From: Candidatus Andeanibacterium colombiense
GTDB lineage: Bacteria > Pseudomonadota > Alphaproteobacteria > Sphingomonadales > Sphingomonadaceae
NCBI GenBank assembly: GCA_029202985.1
Contig: CP119316.1
Location: 1,488,001-1,552,000 of the forward strand
Reading direction: 5' to 3'
Length of the DNA: 64,000 nt
In this document: positions 17,769 to 26,657 of the stretch, one piece after another
How positions within the stretch are numbered: position 1 is the stretch's first letter
Layout of the letters: each line of letters starts with the position of its first letter
Program-made: the position numbers and the translations under genes
The notes under the pieces: generated by a model
The model's database searches: none
What the model saw: the letters and a program-made list of their open reading frames with translations, nothing else
What the model was told of the DNA's origin: nothing

Positions 17769-19161
17769 GCAGCCGCGCCGGCGCGCATCAACACCGGGTG
17801 CGCGCTGTGGCGGGTCTTGTCCCAGCGCGGCGGCGCCCCGAAGAACGTGCCGAGATAGGCGAACAATGCGCGCCGTCCCGCCATGATCGTGATCACGTTG
17901 GCGACCGGAATCCGGGCCAGCGCGCGCAGCCCTTCGGCCAGTCCGTATTCGCGGGCGGTGAAGCCGAAGCGCGTCGCCGCCCGCAACGCGAAGCTGGCGA
18001 AATTAATCTCCAGCAGCGTCCGGGTCACCGGATCGGGCGCAAGCGGCCGTTCGAACCCGCCGAACGCGGCAAGCTGCAGGATCGCGAACACGGCCAGCAG
18101 CAGATAGCCGGCGGCGAGCACGATCGCGGTCAGCGGCCCGCGCCGGTCGCGCATCCGCATCCACAATTCGGCCGGATGAGCCGACCAGCCGAGCCGATCC
18201 CACCCCTGGAACGCAATCCCGTGGATCCAGCGGGTCTTCTGCCGCACCGCGGGACCGAGCTGAGCGGGAAAGCACGCACGGGTCGCGACCAGCAGTCCAT
18301 CCTCGCCGCGCAGGCGCAGGAAACGCGAGCGCCCGCCGAGCATCTTGATCCGCAGGCCCAGCTCGTAATCCTCGGTCAGGCTTTCGACCGAGAACGGCGC
18401 GCCGCCATGCCCCAGCGCCATCCGCCCAAGCATCGTGCGCGAAAAGGCGCAGCCGACCCCGGCAGCCGGAAGGCCGGCCGCGAGCGCTGTCCGCACCACC
18501 AGCGACTTCGCATGGGATTCGGCGAATTCCTCGCAGTAATGCCCGGCAATCCAGCGCGAATCGGGCTGCGGTTCGGGGCGCACGGGGAGCTGGATGAAGT
18601 CCGCTTCTTCCAGCGCCGCATCGAGCACGCCGAGCGCCGCCGGATCTACCATGTCCTCCGCATCGTGCAGCAGCACCATGCGGAAATCCTCGCCGGTCCG
18701 CCGCTCGTCATCCCCGAGCGCCCGGTAGAGCCGGTTGAGGCAGTCGGCCTTGGTGGTCGGGCCGCCCGCCCGATGGATCACCAGCCGCAGTCGGGGGTCG
18801 CCCCGCGCCGCGTGGAGCACCGCCTCGACCGTCGCCGGATCGTTGCGGTAACAGCCGACATACAGCCGCAGGCCCGCTTGGGGCCAGGCGTCGAGTGCGT
18901 GACCAACGGTCGCGCCGATCACTTCGGCCTCATGCCAGTCGGGATCAGCAGCGCCGCCTTGCCGGCAAGGATATGCCCGCGCGCCTGGGCCCGGTCGATC
19001 CGGCCGGTGCGCGCGCGGCCGGTCAGCTTGAGCCACACCCACACGATGTCGATCCCGAGTTCGTCAAGCGCGCCGAGCAGAAAGAAGCTGCCGGCGAACA
19101 GCAGCAGCTCGCGCTCGACGAGCGCAAGCCATTCCAGCGCGGTGAAACCCCCAACGGTCAC
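17765..19161 (-). pseudogene. NfrB-like glycosyltransferase gene with a frameshift
   Basis: An inner-membrane GT2-type glycosyltransferase related to bacteriophage N4 adsorption protein B. The N-terminus (MTVGGFTALEWLALVERELLL, then one TM) runs from 19161 to about 18940 in one frame. The remainder, starting WHEAEVIGATVGHAL, is in another. One missing base near 18936-18940 joins the halves as AALLIPT-WHEAEV. The second part keeps GT2 motifs: DAED, TEDYELGLRIKMLGG, and QKTRWIHG, followed by C-terminal TM helices. No MshEN c-di-GMP domain is present. It may be a real loss-of-function mutation or a sequencing error. Confidence 0.8.
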
Positions 19162-19261
19162 AGGTTGGCCCCCTACCCCGTGTCGCGCGCAGGCTAGTGC
19201 CTAATGCGGCGCTTCGCAATGGGCGCGCAATCCTTCCTTGCCAGCTACGCGCGAATACGGA

Positions 19262-20443
19262 ATGGCATCGCAAATGCGGAACTCGCTCGTATCCACCGCC
19301 CGCCTGCTGCGGTTGCTGGCCTCGGGCGATGTCTTCGCCGGCCTGTTGCTGATCGCGGTCGCCGTGCTGGCGATCGCCGCCGCCAATTCGCCGCTCGCCC
19401 ATTTCTACCACGAACTGTTTCACGGCACCCTGCCCTGGAGCCCGATCGCCAAGCTCGATACGCTGCATCTGTGGATCAACGACGCGCTGATGGCGGTGTT
19501 CTTCTTCGTCGTCGGGCTCGAGGTGAAGCGCGAGGTGCTGGCCGGAAACCTCGCCGATGCCGCGAGCCGGCGCCTGCCGGTGCTGGCCGCGCTGGCCGGC
19601 ATGGCCGCGCCGGCGGCGCTCTATCTGCTGGTCGCGGGCGGAATGCCCGACGTGGCCGGCGGCTGGGCGATCCCGGCGGCGACCGACATCGCCTTCGCGA
19701 TGGGGGTGATCGGCCTGCTCGGCGGCCGGGTGCCGCCGGCGCTGCGGGTGTTCCTGCTGACCGTCGCGATCGTGGACGACATCGGCGCGGTGCTGGTGAT
19801 CGCATTGTTCTACACCGCGTCGCTCAAGCTCGCCTGGCTGGGCGCCGCACTGGCGGTGTTTGGCGCGTTGGTCGCGTGCAACCGGCTCGGCGTGCGGCGC
19901 CCGTGGCCATTCGTGCTGGGCGCGGCGGTCCTGTGGTTATGCGTGCTCAACTCCGGCATCCACGCGACCATCGCCGGGGTGGCCGCTGCCCTGACGGTGC
20001 CGATGCGCGGCGGAATGCTGGAGCGCGTCGAGCACGCGCTGGTCGGCTGGACCGGCCTGCTGGTGGTACCGCTGTTCGGCTTCGCAAATGCCGGAGTATC
20101 GCTCGCCGGGATCGGCGCCGATCAACTGCTGGCGCCGCTCCCGCTCGCGATCGGCGCGGGGTTGGTCGTCGGCAAGCAGGCGGGAATCTTCGGATGCATC
20201 GCATTGTGCGACCGGCTCGGCATCGCCCGGCGCCCGGAAGGCGCGAGCTGGGCGCAGATCTGGGGCATGACGGTGCTGTGCGGGATCGGCTTCACGATGA
20301 GCCTGTTCATCGCCGAGCTCGCCTTTCCGCTCCATCCCGAACTGGTCGAGGAAGCGAAGCTGGGCATCCTCGGCGGGTCGCTGATCTCGGCGCTGCTGGG
20401 CTTTGCGGTGCTGCGGATCGGGGCACGCCGCATCGCCCGCTGA
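19262..20443 (+). CDS. nhaA: NhaA Na+/H+ antiporter
   Basis: About 393 residues with eleven or twelve TM helices. Recognisable NhaA segments are AVFFFVVGLEVKRE, AIPAATDIAFAMGV with the ion-binding region, and TVAIVDDIGAVLVIALFYT carrying the two essential adjacent Asp. GIGFTMSLFIAELAF lies near the C-terminus. The start is uncertain: ATGs at 19262 and 19274 or a TTG at 19238 are possible, and no strong ribosome-binding site decides it. It is divergent from the frameshifted glycosyltransferase gene across a gap of about 100 bases. Confidence 0.95.
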   Translation: MASQMRNSLVSTARLLRLLASGDVFAGLLLIAVAVLAIAAANSPLAHFYHELFHGTLPWSPIAKLDTLHLWINDALMAVFFFVVGLEVKREVLAGNLADAASRRLPVLAALAGMAAPAALYLLVAGGMPDVAGGWAIPAATDIAFAMGVIGLLGGRVPPALRVFLLTVAIVDDIGAVLVIALFYTASLKLAWLGAALAVFGALVACNRLGVRRPWPFVLGAAVLWLCVLNSGIHATIAGVAAALTVPMRGGMLERVEHALVGWTGLLVVPLFGFANAGVSLAGIGADQLLAPLPLAIGAGLVVGKQAGIFGCIALCDRLGIARRPEGASWAQIWGMTVLCGIGFTMSLFIAELAFPLHPELVEEAKLGILGGSLISALLGFAVLRIGARRIAR

Positions 20444-20674
20444 AGCGACAGCGCTCGTCAAAGAGTATACAGTCCCCGCATTGCCGAACACAGGCCCGCC
20501 CTTGACCAAAGCGTCTGCGCAGGCAGGGGCCTCAATCCGCGCGCGCCGGCGCTAAGACCCCCCGAAGTCCCCGCCTGGCGGGACTCTTAAAAGGTTCGGG
20601 GTGACCGGGCTCTCAAGCCAAATTGAAGAAACTCACGGGTTGATCGCGGGGACGTTCGGGGCCATCTGCTCCGC

Positions 20675-21664
20675 ATGAGCATCGAGACCAAGCCGCCCGT
20701 CGGAGCAGATCTGCTCGCTGAGATCGACCGCCTGCGCAAGGAGCGCAACGCGGTGATCCTCGCGCATTACTATCAGCGCCCCGAGATCCAGGATCTCGCC
20801 GATTTCGTCGGCGACAGTCTCGAACTCAGCCGCAAGGCCGCGGCGACCAGCGCCGACGTGATCGCGTTCTGCGGGGTCAAGTTCATGGCCGACACCGCGA
20901 AGATCCTCAGTCCCGAGAAAATCGTGGTGCTGCCCGATCTCGACGCCGGCTGCAGCCTCGAGGATTCCTGCCCGCCAGAGAAGTTCAAGGCCTTCCGGGA
21001 ATCGCATCCCGACCATATCGCGCTGACCTACATCAACTGCTCCACGGAAGTGAAGGCGCTGAGCGATATCATCGTCACCAGTTCCAGCGCGGAATCGATT
21101 CTGGCGCAGATCCCGCCCGAGCAGAAGATCATCTTCGGGCCCGACCGCCATCTTGGCGGCTATCTCAGCCGCAAGTTCGACCGCGAGATGCTGCTGTGGC
21201 CGGGCGTGTGCATCGTCCACGAGGCGTTCAGCGAAACCGAGCTGATGAAACTCAAGGCGCAGCACCCCGGCGCGCCGGTCGCCGCCCATCCCGAATGCCC
21301 GCCGACGATCATCGATCATGCGGATTATGTCGGCTCGACCAGCGGCATCCTCAGTTTCGCGAAGACCTTCCCCGGCGACACACTGATCGTCGCGACCGAA
21401 CCGCACATCATCCACCAGATGCAGAAGGAACTGCCGCACAAGAACTTCATCGGCGCGCCCGGTGCGGACGGCAACTGCAACTGCAACATCTGCCCTTACA
21501 TGGCGCTCAACACGCTCGAGAAGCTCTATGTCGCGCTGCGCGACCTGCAGCCGCGGATCGAGATCGAGGAAGGGCTGCGGCTCGCCGCGAAGAAGAGCCT
21601 CGACGCTATGCTCGACATGGCAAGCGGGACGGTCGGCAAGGGCGATCTCGGTCAGCGGCCCTGA
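20675..21664 (+). CDS. nadA: Quinolinate synthase A
   Basis: A 329-residue [4Fe-4S] enzyme that condenses iminoaspartate and dihydroxyacetone phosphate to quinolinate in NAD synthesis. Typical segments are VILAHYYQRPEIQD, VDSLELSR-like GDSLELSRKAA, CGVKFMADTAKIL, AGCSLEDSC and NCNCNICPYM, giving the cluster cysteines. Length matches the long bacterial NadA. nadB and nadC are not adjacent. The 231-base gap upstream carries a partial palindromic repeat (CTGCGCAGGCAGGGGCCTCA near 20522) and no gene. Confidence 0.95.
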   Translation: MSIETKPPVGADLLAEIDRLRKERNAVILAHYYQRPEIQDLADFVGDSLELSRKAAATSADVIAFCGVKFMADTAKILSPEKIVVLPDLDAGCSLEDSCPPEKFKAFRESHPDHIALTYINCSTEVKALSDIIVTSSSAESILAQIPPEQKIIFGPDRHLGGYLSRKFDREMLLWPGVCIVHEAFSETELMKLKAQHPGAPVAAHPECPPTIIDHADYVGSTSGILSFAKTFPGDTLIVATEPHIIHQMQKELPHKNFIGAPGADGNCNCNICPYMALNTLEKLYVALRDLQPRIEIEEGLRLAAKKSLDAMLDMASGTVGKGDLGQRP

Positions 21665-21785
21665 TCGTCGCCGAATTTTCACCGATTTCCACAAAACCAT
21701 CCCCGACCCGAGAGTAACGAAGCTCTTCTACCCGCCGTTAACCATGTGGTAGCAACACAGGGAGGGTAAGGTACGGGAGGAGCCA

Positions 21786-22682
21786 ATGGCTCACAAAACG
21801 GACGCACGCTCCTGGCTGTTCGTACCGGGAGACAGCGAGCGCAAGCTGGCGAAGGCGGTGGGCGCCGGGGCCGATGCGGTGATCGTCGATCTCGAGGACG
21901 CGGTCGGGCAGGAGCATAAGCCGCGGGCGCGGAAGCTGGCCCGCGAGTGGCTCGCGGCGCAGCCAGTCAAGGCGGCCGAAGCGCCCCGCGCACAGCACTG
22001 GGTGCGGATCAATCCGCTGGGCTCGCCTTGGTGGCGCGAGGATCTGGCGGCGGTGATGCCCGCCGCGCCGCACGGGATCATGCTGCCCAAGGCCAGCGGA
22101 CCGGCGCAGCTGGAGCTGCTCGGCGCCGAACTGACGGAACTGGAGGAGCGCTTCGGCCTGCCGCATAGCGCGACCCGCATCATGCCGCTGGTCAGCGAGA
22201 CCCCGGCCGCGGCGCTGGCGCTGCCCGCCTATGCCGGATCGACCCTGCCGCGGCTCGCCGCGCTGAGCTGGGGTGCGGAGGATCTCGCGGCGGCGATCGG
22301 CGCGACCCGCAAGCGCGACCCGTCGGGCCAGTGGACCGATCTGTTCCGCATGGTCCGCGCAACGATGCTGCTGGCCGCCCATGCCGCCGGCGTGCCGGCG
22401 ATCGATACGCTGCACGGCGATTTCACCGATCTCGAAGCGCTCGACCGGATCGCCCGCGCCGCGCGGGCAGACGGGTTCGGCGGCATGCTGGCGATCCACC
22501 CGGCGCAGGTGCCGGTGATCAACGCCGCTTTCACCGCCAGCGACGAGGAATTGCGCGATGCCCGCGCGATCGTCGCGGCTTTCGCGCGCAACCCCGGATC
22601 GGGCGCGCTGGCACTGGACGGGCGTCTGATCGAACTGCCGCATCTGGATCAGGCGAAGCGGCTGCTGGGGCTGCAGATCTGA
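21786..22682 (+). CDS. HpcH/HpaI (CitE-like) CoA ester lyase
   Basis: A 298-residue TIM-barrel aldolase-like enzyme. The opening RSWLFVPGDSERKLAKA, then ADAVIVDLEDAVGQEHK with metal-binding acid residues, RINPLGSPWWREDL, and the catalytic ALSWGAEDLAAAIGA place it in the CitE/citramalyl-CoA/malyl-CoA lyase group. No citrate lyase alpha or gamma genes are nearby, so it is a stand-alone lyase rather than part of citrate lyase. Start supported by a purine-rich GGGAGGA 7-8 bases upstream. Confidence 0.9.
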   Translation: MAHKTDARSWLFVPGDSERKLAKAVGAGADAVIVDLEDAVGQEHKPRARKLAREWLAAQPVKAAEAPRAQHWVRINPLGSPWWREDLAAVMPAAPHGIMLPKASGPAQLELLGAELTELEERFGLPHSATRIMPLVSETPAAALALPAYAGSTLPRLAALSWGAEDLAAAIGATRKRDPSGQWTDLFRMVRATMLLAAHAAGVPAIDTLHGDFTDLEALDRIARAARADGFGGMLAIHPAQVPVINAAFTASDEELRDARAIVAAFARNPGSGALALDGRLIELPHLDQAKRLLGLQI

Positions 22683-22723
22683 GTCCTGCGAAGGCAGGGA
22701 CCCCAGGCAGTGGCGCGCCCCGC
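22682..22723. repeat. Family D palindromic unit between the CoA lyase and lipoprotein genes
   Basis: CCTGCGAAGGCAGGGACCCCAGGCAG, a short stem-loop unit directly after the CoA ester lyase stop. The same wording with small changes occurs near 20522 and 36576. Confidence 0.55.
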
Positions 22724-22768
22724 CGCATGAGACCGCCGCCTTCGCCCGGAATCGAGTTCGCGGTTACG

Positions 22769-23071
22769 CTATTCGACGGCGCTCTCGACCGCCGGCTGCT
22801 CCGCATCGAGGCTGGCCGGATCCTGATCCAACGCGGCGTCGCTGGCATCCTCGGACCCGGCCGCGCCCGGCTTCGCCTGGCTCGGCGCGAGCGGCGGCTG
22901 CGAGGTCAGCGTGTCGAGCGGCAACTGGCTATCCTTGATCGTCCCGTCGAGCACCTCGCCCTTCGCGGTGAGCGCGGTATCGTCCGCCTTCTTCTGGCAG
23001 GCGCCCAGCAGCAGCGCCGGCGCGAGCAGCGGCACCAGGATCAGGACGGAGCGGATATTCATGCGCGTCAC
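22769..23071 (-). CDS. Small lipoprotein, unknown function
   Basis: A 100-residue protein with a lipoprotein signal (SVLILVPLLAPALLLGAC), so Cys near residue 25 should be lipidated. The mature part is short, acidic and rich in Ala, Asp, Pro and Gln, and looks disordered. The ATG overlaps the lipB stop by four bases; an internal ATG three codons on is an alternative start. Cotranscription with lipB is likely. No family recognised. Confidence 0.7.
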   Translation of the reverse strand: MTRMNIRSVLILVPLLAPALLLGACQKKADDTALTAKGEVLDGTIKDSQLPLDTLTSQPPLAPSQAKPGAAGSEDASDAALDQDPASLDAEQPAVESAVE

Positions 23072-23733
23072 TCGGCCTCCGATGGCGCCAGGGCGGCAAG
23101 GAATTCGCCGGCGCGGCGCCGCAATGCCTCATCCCAGGCCGGTTGCGCAACCGCTACGCCGAGCCGGGCCATGCTGGTGACGCCGAAATCGGCGATTCCA
23201 CACGGCACGATGCCGGAAAAATGCGTCAGGTCAGGATCGAGATTGACCGCGAAGCCATGCATCGTGACCCAGCGGCTGACCCGCACCCCGATCGCGCCGA
23301 TCTTGGCTTCGGCACCGTCGATGTCGCGGGTCCAGATGCCGACCCGCTCGGGCACCGCCCAGGCTTCGACCCCGAAATCGCCGAGCGTCGCGATCGCCCA
23401 GCCTTCGAGCGCGTGGACGAAGCGGCGCACATCCCGCCCGCGCCGTGCGAGGTTCAGCAGCACATAGCCGACCCGCTGGCCCGGCCCGTGATAGGTATAG
23501 CGCCCGCCCCGCCCGGTCTCGACCACTTCGAAGCGCGGATCGGTCAATTCGGCGGCGTCGGCGCTCGTCCCGCCGGTATAGACCGGCGGATGCTCGAGCA
23601 GCCAGATCAGCTCGCGCTCCTCGCCAGCCGCGATCGCGGCCAGTCGCGCCTGCTGCGCGGCCAGCGCCTCGCGATAGGCAACCGGGGCGCTCTCGGCCCG
23701 CCATTCTATCCCGCCGGACAAATAATCGACCAT
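23068..23733 (-). CDS. lipB: Lipoyl(octanoyl) transferase
   Basis: A 221-residue enzyme that moves octanoate from acyl carrier protein to lipoyl domains. Signatures: LLEHPPVYTGGTSAD, GRGGRYTYHGPGQRVGY, the catalytic Lys in EAKIGAIGVRVSRWVTMHG, and the catalytic Cys in GIVPCGI. Begins MVDYLSGGIEW; longer upstream sequence in this frame is antisense to the next gene and is not coding. lipA is not in the window. Confidence 0.94.
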   Translation of the reverse strand: MVDYLSGGIEWRAESAPVAYREALAAQQARLAAIAAGEERELIWLLEHPPVYTGGTSADAAELTDPRFEVVETGRGGRYTYHGPGQRVGYVLLNLARRGRDVRRFVHALEGWAIATLGDFGVEAWAVPERVGIWTRDIDGAEAKIGAIGVRVSRWVTMHGFAVNLDPDLTHFSGIVPCGIADFGVTSMARLGVAVAQPAWDEALRRRAGEFLAALAPSEAE

Positions 23734-23793
23734 CGGCGATTGCGTGGCCGCATCGCGCGGGTTTATCAAGCGGCGAGATTTCGGGAGCCGGTA

Positions 23794-24609
23794 ATGCAGT
23801 TCGACATGAGCAGGGCGTGGCGCGAGGCCACCGACATGCTGGCAGCCAATCGCGAGGTGATCCTGGCGCTCTCGGGGGTGTTCTTCTTCCTGCCGGCCTT
23901 TGCCTCCTCGCTGATGATGACCGTGTCCGAGCCGCCGGTGGGCGGGGACGAGGCGGCGATGAGCGCGTGGTTCCTCGCGCTCTACCGTGCCAATGCGCCG
24001 ATTCTGGTCGGTTCCGCACTGATCCAGCTGGTCGGGATCATCACCCTGCTCGCGCTGCTGCGCGACGACCGCAAGCCGACCGTCGGCCAGGCGCTGAAGA
24101 CCGGCGCGCTGGGCATATTGCCCTATATCGGGTCCTATCTGCTGCTGGTGGCCGCGCTGTTCCTGGCGATCGTGGTGGTCGCGGGCATCCCGGCCGCGCT
24201 CGGCCAGCCCGGCATCGGCCTGGCGCTGGCGGTGCTTGCCGTGCTGCCGATGCTCTATGTCGCGGTCAAGCTGTCGCTGATCACCCCGGTGATCGCGATC
24301 GAAAAGCTGATGAACCCGATCGCGATCCTCCAGCGTTCGTGGCGGCTGACCAGCGGCAACGGCCTGCGGCTGTTCCTGTTCTATTTCCTGCTCACGGTGG
24401 TCTATGCGGTGATCAGCCTGGTCGCCAGCGGGGTGCTTGGCGTGCTTTCCGTTCTGCTGGGCCAGGGCAGCGCCTACGAGATCGGCATGGGCATCGGCAC
24501 GGGGCTGGTCAGCGCGGCCGGAACCGCGGTGTTCACCGTGGTCCTCGCCGCGGTTCACCGCCAGCTCGCCGGCCCTTCGGCCGCAGGGCTGGGCCGGACT
24601 TTCGGCTAG
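23794..24609 (+). CDS. Integral membrane protein, GDPD membrane domain-like
   Basis: A 271-residue inner-membrane protein with about six hydrophobic segments and the sequence IEKLMNPIAILQRSWRLTSGN, which resembles the membrane domain that precedes some glycerophosphodiester phosphodiesterases. No phosphodiesterase catalytic domain is present, so it should not be called an enzyme. CGGGAGCC just upstream supports the ATG at 23794. It is divergent from lipB. Confidence 0.78.
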   Translation: MQFDMSRAWREATDMLAANREVILALSGVFFFLPAFASSLMMTVSEPPVGGDEAAMSAWFLALYRANAPILVGSALIQLVGIITLLALLRDDRKPTVGQALKTGALGILPYIGSYLLLVAALFLAIVVVAGIPAALGQPGIGLALAVLAVLPMLYVAVKLSLITPVIAIEKLMNPIAILQRSWRLTSGNGLRLFLFYFLLTVVYAVISLVASGVLGVLSVLLGQGSAYEIGMGIGTGLVSAAGTAVFTVVLAAVHRQLAGPSAAGLGRTFG

Positions 24610-24624
24610 GCGAAACCCGGCAGT

Positions 24625-25257
24625 TTACTCGGGGTCCTTCCACGCCCAGGCGAGCACGCAGGGCAGGATGTTGAGCGGCTCGAACCCGTCATCGATCCGG
24701 TCGAAATAGCGCGCGCACAAATTGCGCGCGGCCTTGCAGAACTGATAGGTCAGGAACGCGCCGCCCGGGCGGATTACCCGCTGGGTGGCCGCGGCGATGC
24801 TCGGCCCGACGCCTTCGGGCAGGGTCGAGAACGGTAGGCCCGAAAGCACATAGTCCGCATATTCATGGCCATGCGCGCGGACGATCTCCTCGACATCCTC
24901 GGCCGAGCCGTGGACCGCGATGAAGCGGGAATCGCCGATCGTGCGCTTGAGATAGTCGATGAACAGCGGGTTGGTGTCGATCACCAGCAGCGTGCCGTCG
25001 CGCGGCAGGCGGTCGAGCACCGGGCGGCAGAAAGTGCCGACGCCGGGGCCGTATTCGACGAACAATTTCGTCTCGGCCCAGTTCACCGGCGCAAGCATCT
25101 TGCGAATCGTGAAGCGCGACGAGGGGATGATCGAGCCGACCATCACCGGATGTTCGAGGAAGCCCTGGAAAAATACGCCCCAGGGGCCAAGGAAATCGCG
25201 GAGCTTGCGCTTCAACTTCTCGGATTTGCGTTCCCGAGTGAGTTCGTAACCTGACAT
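24625..25257 (-). CDS. Class I SAM-dependent methyltransferase (PmtA-like)
   Basis: A 210-residue methyltransferase. The N-terminal FLEHPVMVGSIIPSSRF and the SAM-binding loop VEYGPGVGTF, then VIDTNPLFIDYLK, are like the group containing phospholipid N-methyltransferase PmtA and RsmA/KsgA-related enzymes. VLSGLPFSTLP occupies the catalytic motif IV position. Phosphatidylethanolamine could be the substrate, but the exact acceptor cannot be read from sequence. It converges with the GDPD-like membrane protein gene. Confidence 0.82.
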   Translation of the reverse strand: MSGYELTRERKSEKLKRKLRDFLGPWGVFFQGFLEHPVMVGSIIPSSRFTIRKMLAPVNWAETKLFVEYGPGVGTFCRPVLDRLPRDGTLLVIDTNPLFIDYLKRTIGDSRFIAVHGSAEDVEEIVRAHGHEYADYVLSGLPFSTLPEGVGPSIAAATQRVIRPGGAFLTYQFCKAARNLCARYFDRIDDGFEPLNILPCVLAWAWKDPE

Positions 25258-25647
25258 GAAGCGGAGCTTCCCCTTGCCGCCCCCGGCGGGGGGTTTGAAT
25301 TGCGTAGCACCGCGTTCGCAAATTCGCCTTCGATTTGCAAGGATTCGGCGCGGGCTGTCCGCGATCCGCCGCGGAATGGGACACGAAGCGTGGCTGGCGG
25401 ACGGCAGCTCGTTTCGGGGTTACACAAGTGACACTCTGTCCGGGGTGCTGTCCGCGCCCGCAACCCTCGGATTCGCGCGGGTTACAAACCTTAGAGTGAC
25501 ACTTCGCGGCAGAATGGGAAACGGCGCCTCCGGCCAGCCGGGAGCCTGCCGGAATGGGTGGTGGATTCGACGTTGGGAAAGAGCCGCCAGGACGATGGCA
25601 GGCCGGAAGCATGTAGGAAAATGGTTTCGCCGCGGGGACTCAGGCGG
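25258..25647. other. Gene-free gap with paired GGTTACA / AGTGACACT motifs
   Basis: No convincing gene was found in this 390-base gap. The overlapping reading frames have atypical composition and run antisense into arsC. It does contain two same-strand copies of a motif pair, GGTTACACAAGTGACACTCT near 25419 and GGTTACA...GAGTGACACTT near 25480-25504, which recall the TGTCACCC motifs upstream of queE. Confidence 0.5.
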
Positions 25648-25992
25648 TCACAAAATCTCCCGCACCCGCTCCATTGGACGGCACAGGCGAACGCCCCTGT
25701 CCGTCTCGACCAGCGGCCGTTCGATCAGCTTCGGATCGGCTGCCATCGCATCGAGCACAATATCGTCATCCGCTTCGGTCGGCCCGCGCTCCTCCGCATC
25801 GGTGCCGCGCTTGCGCAGGCCTTCGCGCGGGGCGATGCCGGCATCGCGATAGAGCTGGGCCAGCTTGTCGCGGCTGGGCGGGGTCTTGAGGTACTCGACC
25901 ACCGTCACCTCGACGCCCGGCGTGTCGTGCAGCAGCGCAAGGGTATTGCGCGAGGTCCCGCAGCCGGGATTGTGCCAGATCGTCGCTTTCAT
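25648..25992 (-). CDS. arsC: ArsC-family (glutaredoxin-type) reductase
   Basis: A 114-residue thioredoxin-fold protein. The start MKATIWHNPGCGTSRNTL holds the ArsC catalytic Cys followed by the TSRNT motif; VEYLKTPPSRDKLAQLY and RPLVETDRGVRLCRP follow as in arsenate reductases that use glutaredoxin. Some family members (YffB/Spx-like) do not reduce arsenate, and no arsR, arsB or acr3 gene is adjacent, so resistance function is uncertain. Confidence 0.85.
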   Translation of the reverse strand: MKATIWHNPGCGTSRNTLALLHDTPGVEVTVVEYLKTPPSRDKLAQLYRDAGIAPREGLRKRGTDAEERGPTEADDDIVLDAMAADPKLIERPLVETDRGVRLCRPMERVREIL

Positions 25993-25996
25993 TCCC

Positions 25997-26542
25997 TTAT
26001 TCCCCCTTGCCCGCGCGCATCGCGGGCACCGCCCGCGCCGCATCCTCGGCGCTGATCCCCGGTGCCGGGGCCGCGCTGATGGTTTCCTGCCGCAATGCCA
26101 CCCGCCCGGCGCGCTGGATCGCGCGGGTCAGCCGGGGATAGACGCCGCAGCGGCATAAATTCTGAACCGCCGCCGCGATATCCTGTTCGCTCGGCGCGGC
26201 ATTGCGCTGGAGCAGCGCCGCGGCGGCCATCACGATGCCCGGGGTGCAGAAGCCGCACTGGATCGCCTGTTCGGCGACCAGCGCCTGCTGCACCGGGTGC
26301 GAGCGATCCCGGCTGAGCCCTTCGATCGTGGTCACGAAGCGCCCTTCGGCCTCGGCCAGGGTGATCAGGCAGCTGCGCAAAGCCTCGCCGTCGACGATCA
26401 CCATGCAGGCACCGCAATCGCCCACCCCGCAGCCGTATTTGGTGCCGGTGAGATTGGCCGCGTCGCGCAGGGCCCACAGCAGCGGGGTCTGCGGGTCGAT
26501 ATCGAACTGCACCGGCCGGCCGTTCACGGTCATGCTCGACAT
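25997..26542 (-). CDS. [2Fe-2S] subunit of a xanthine oxidase-family oxidoreductase (IorA-like)
   Basis: A 181-residue small subunit with two iron-sulfur domains. The N-terminal ferredoxin-like cluster is bound by CGVGDCGAC and the later Cys in LRSCL; the C-terminal cluster by CGFCTPGI and CRCG. It matches isoquinoline 1-oxidoreductase and aldehyde dehydrogenase small subunits. These need a large molybdopterin subunit, usually the next gene. Here the neighbours are arsC downstream and the class II aldolase gene upstream, so it is an orphan in this window. The C-terminal 30 residues (after RLTRAIQ) are an Ala-rich extension. Confidence 0.88.
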   Translation of the reverse strand: MSSMTVNGRPVQFDIDPQTPLLWALRDAANLTGTKYGCGVGDCGACMVIVDGEALRSCLITLAEAEGRFVTTIEGLSRDRSHPVQQALVAEQAIQCGFCTPGIVMAAAALLQRNAAPSEQDIAAAVQNLCRCGVYPRLTRAIQRAGRVALRQETISAAPAPGISAEDAARAVPAMRAGKGE

Positions 26543-26565
26543 TCGATTGTCCTGTTGCTCCCCCG

Positions 26566-26655
26566 CGGCATCGACCGATCCCCCGCGAAGGCGGGGGCCT
26601 CAGGCGGCGGGGCACTGAATCGGCATGATGCCCCCGCCTTCGCGGGGGAGCGGGT
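26566..26655. repeat. Family D palindromic repeat
   Basis: CCCCGCGAAGGCGGGGGCCTCAGG lies near 26580 and is mirrored by CCCCCGCCTTCGCGGGGG near 26631, so the gap between the aldolase and [2Fe-2S] genes can fold into a hairpin. Related units occur near 20522, 22684 and 36576. Confidence 0.65.
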
Positions 26656-26657
26656 TC

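Noticed and set aside
18919..18960. Programmed ribosomal frameshift in the NfrB-like gene
   Set aside because: No slippery heptamer or downstream structure is evident at the break; a simple one-base loss or sequencing error explains it better.
23068..24558. A 496-residue reverse-strand frame ending in LipB, suggesting a large fusion
   Set aside because: Everything upstream of MVDYLSGGIEW is low-complexity antisense of the GDPD-like membrane protein gene. LipB alone has the normal family length.
25256..25852. A 198-residue forward frame in the gap upstream of arsC
   Set aside because: Atypical composition, no motif, and it runs antisense through arsC, which is clearly coding.
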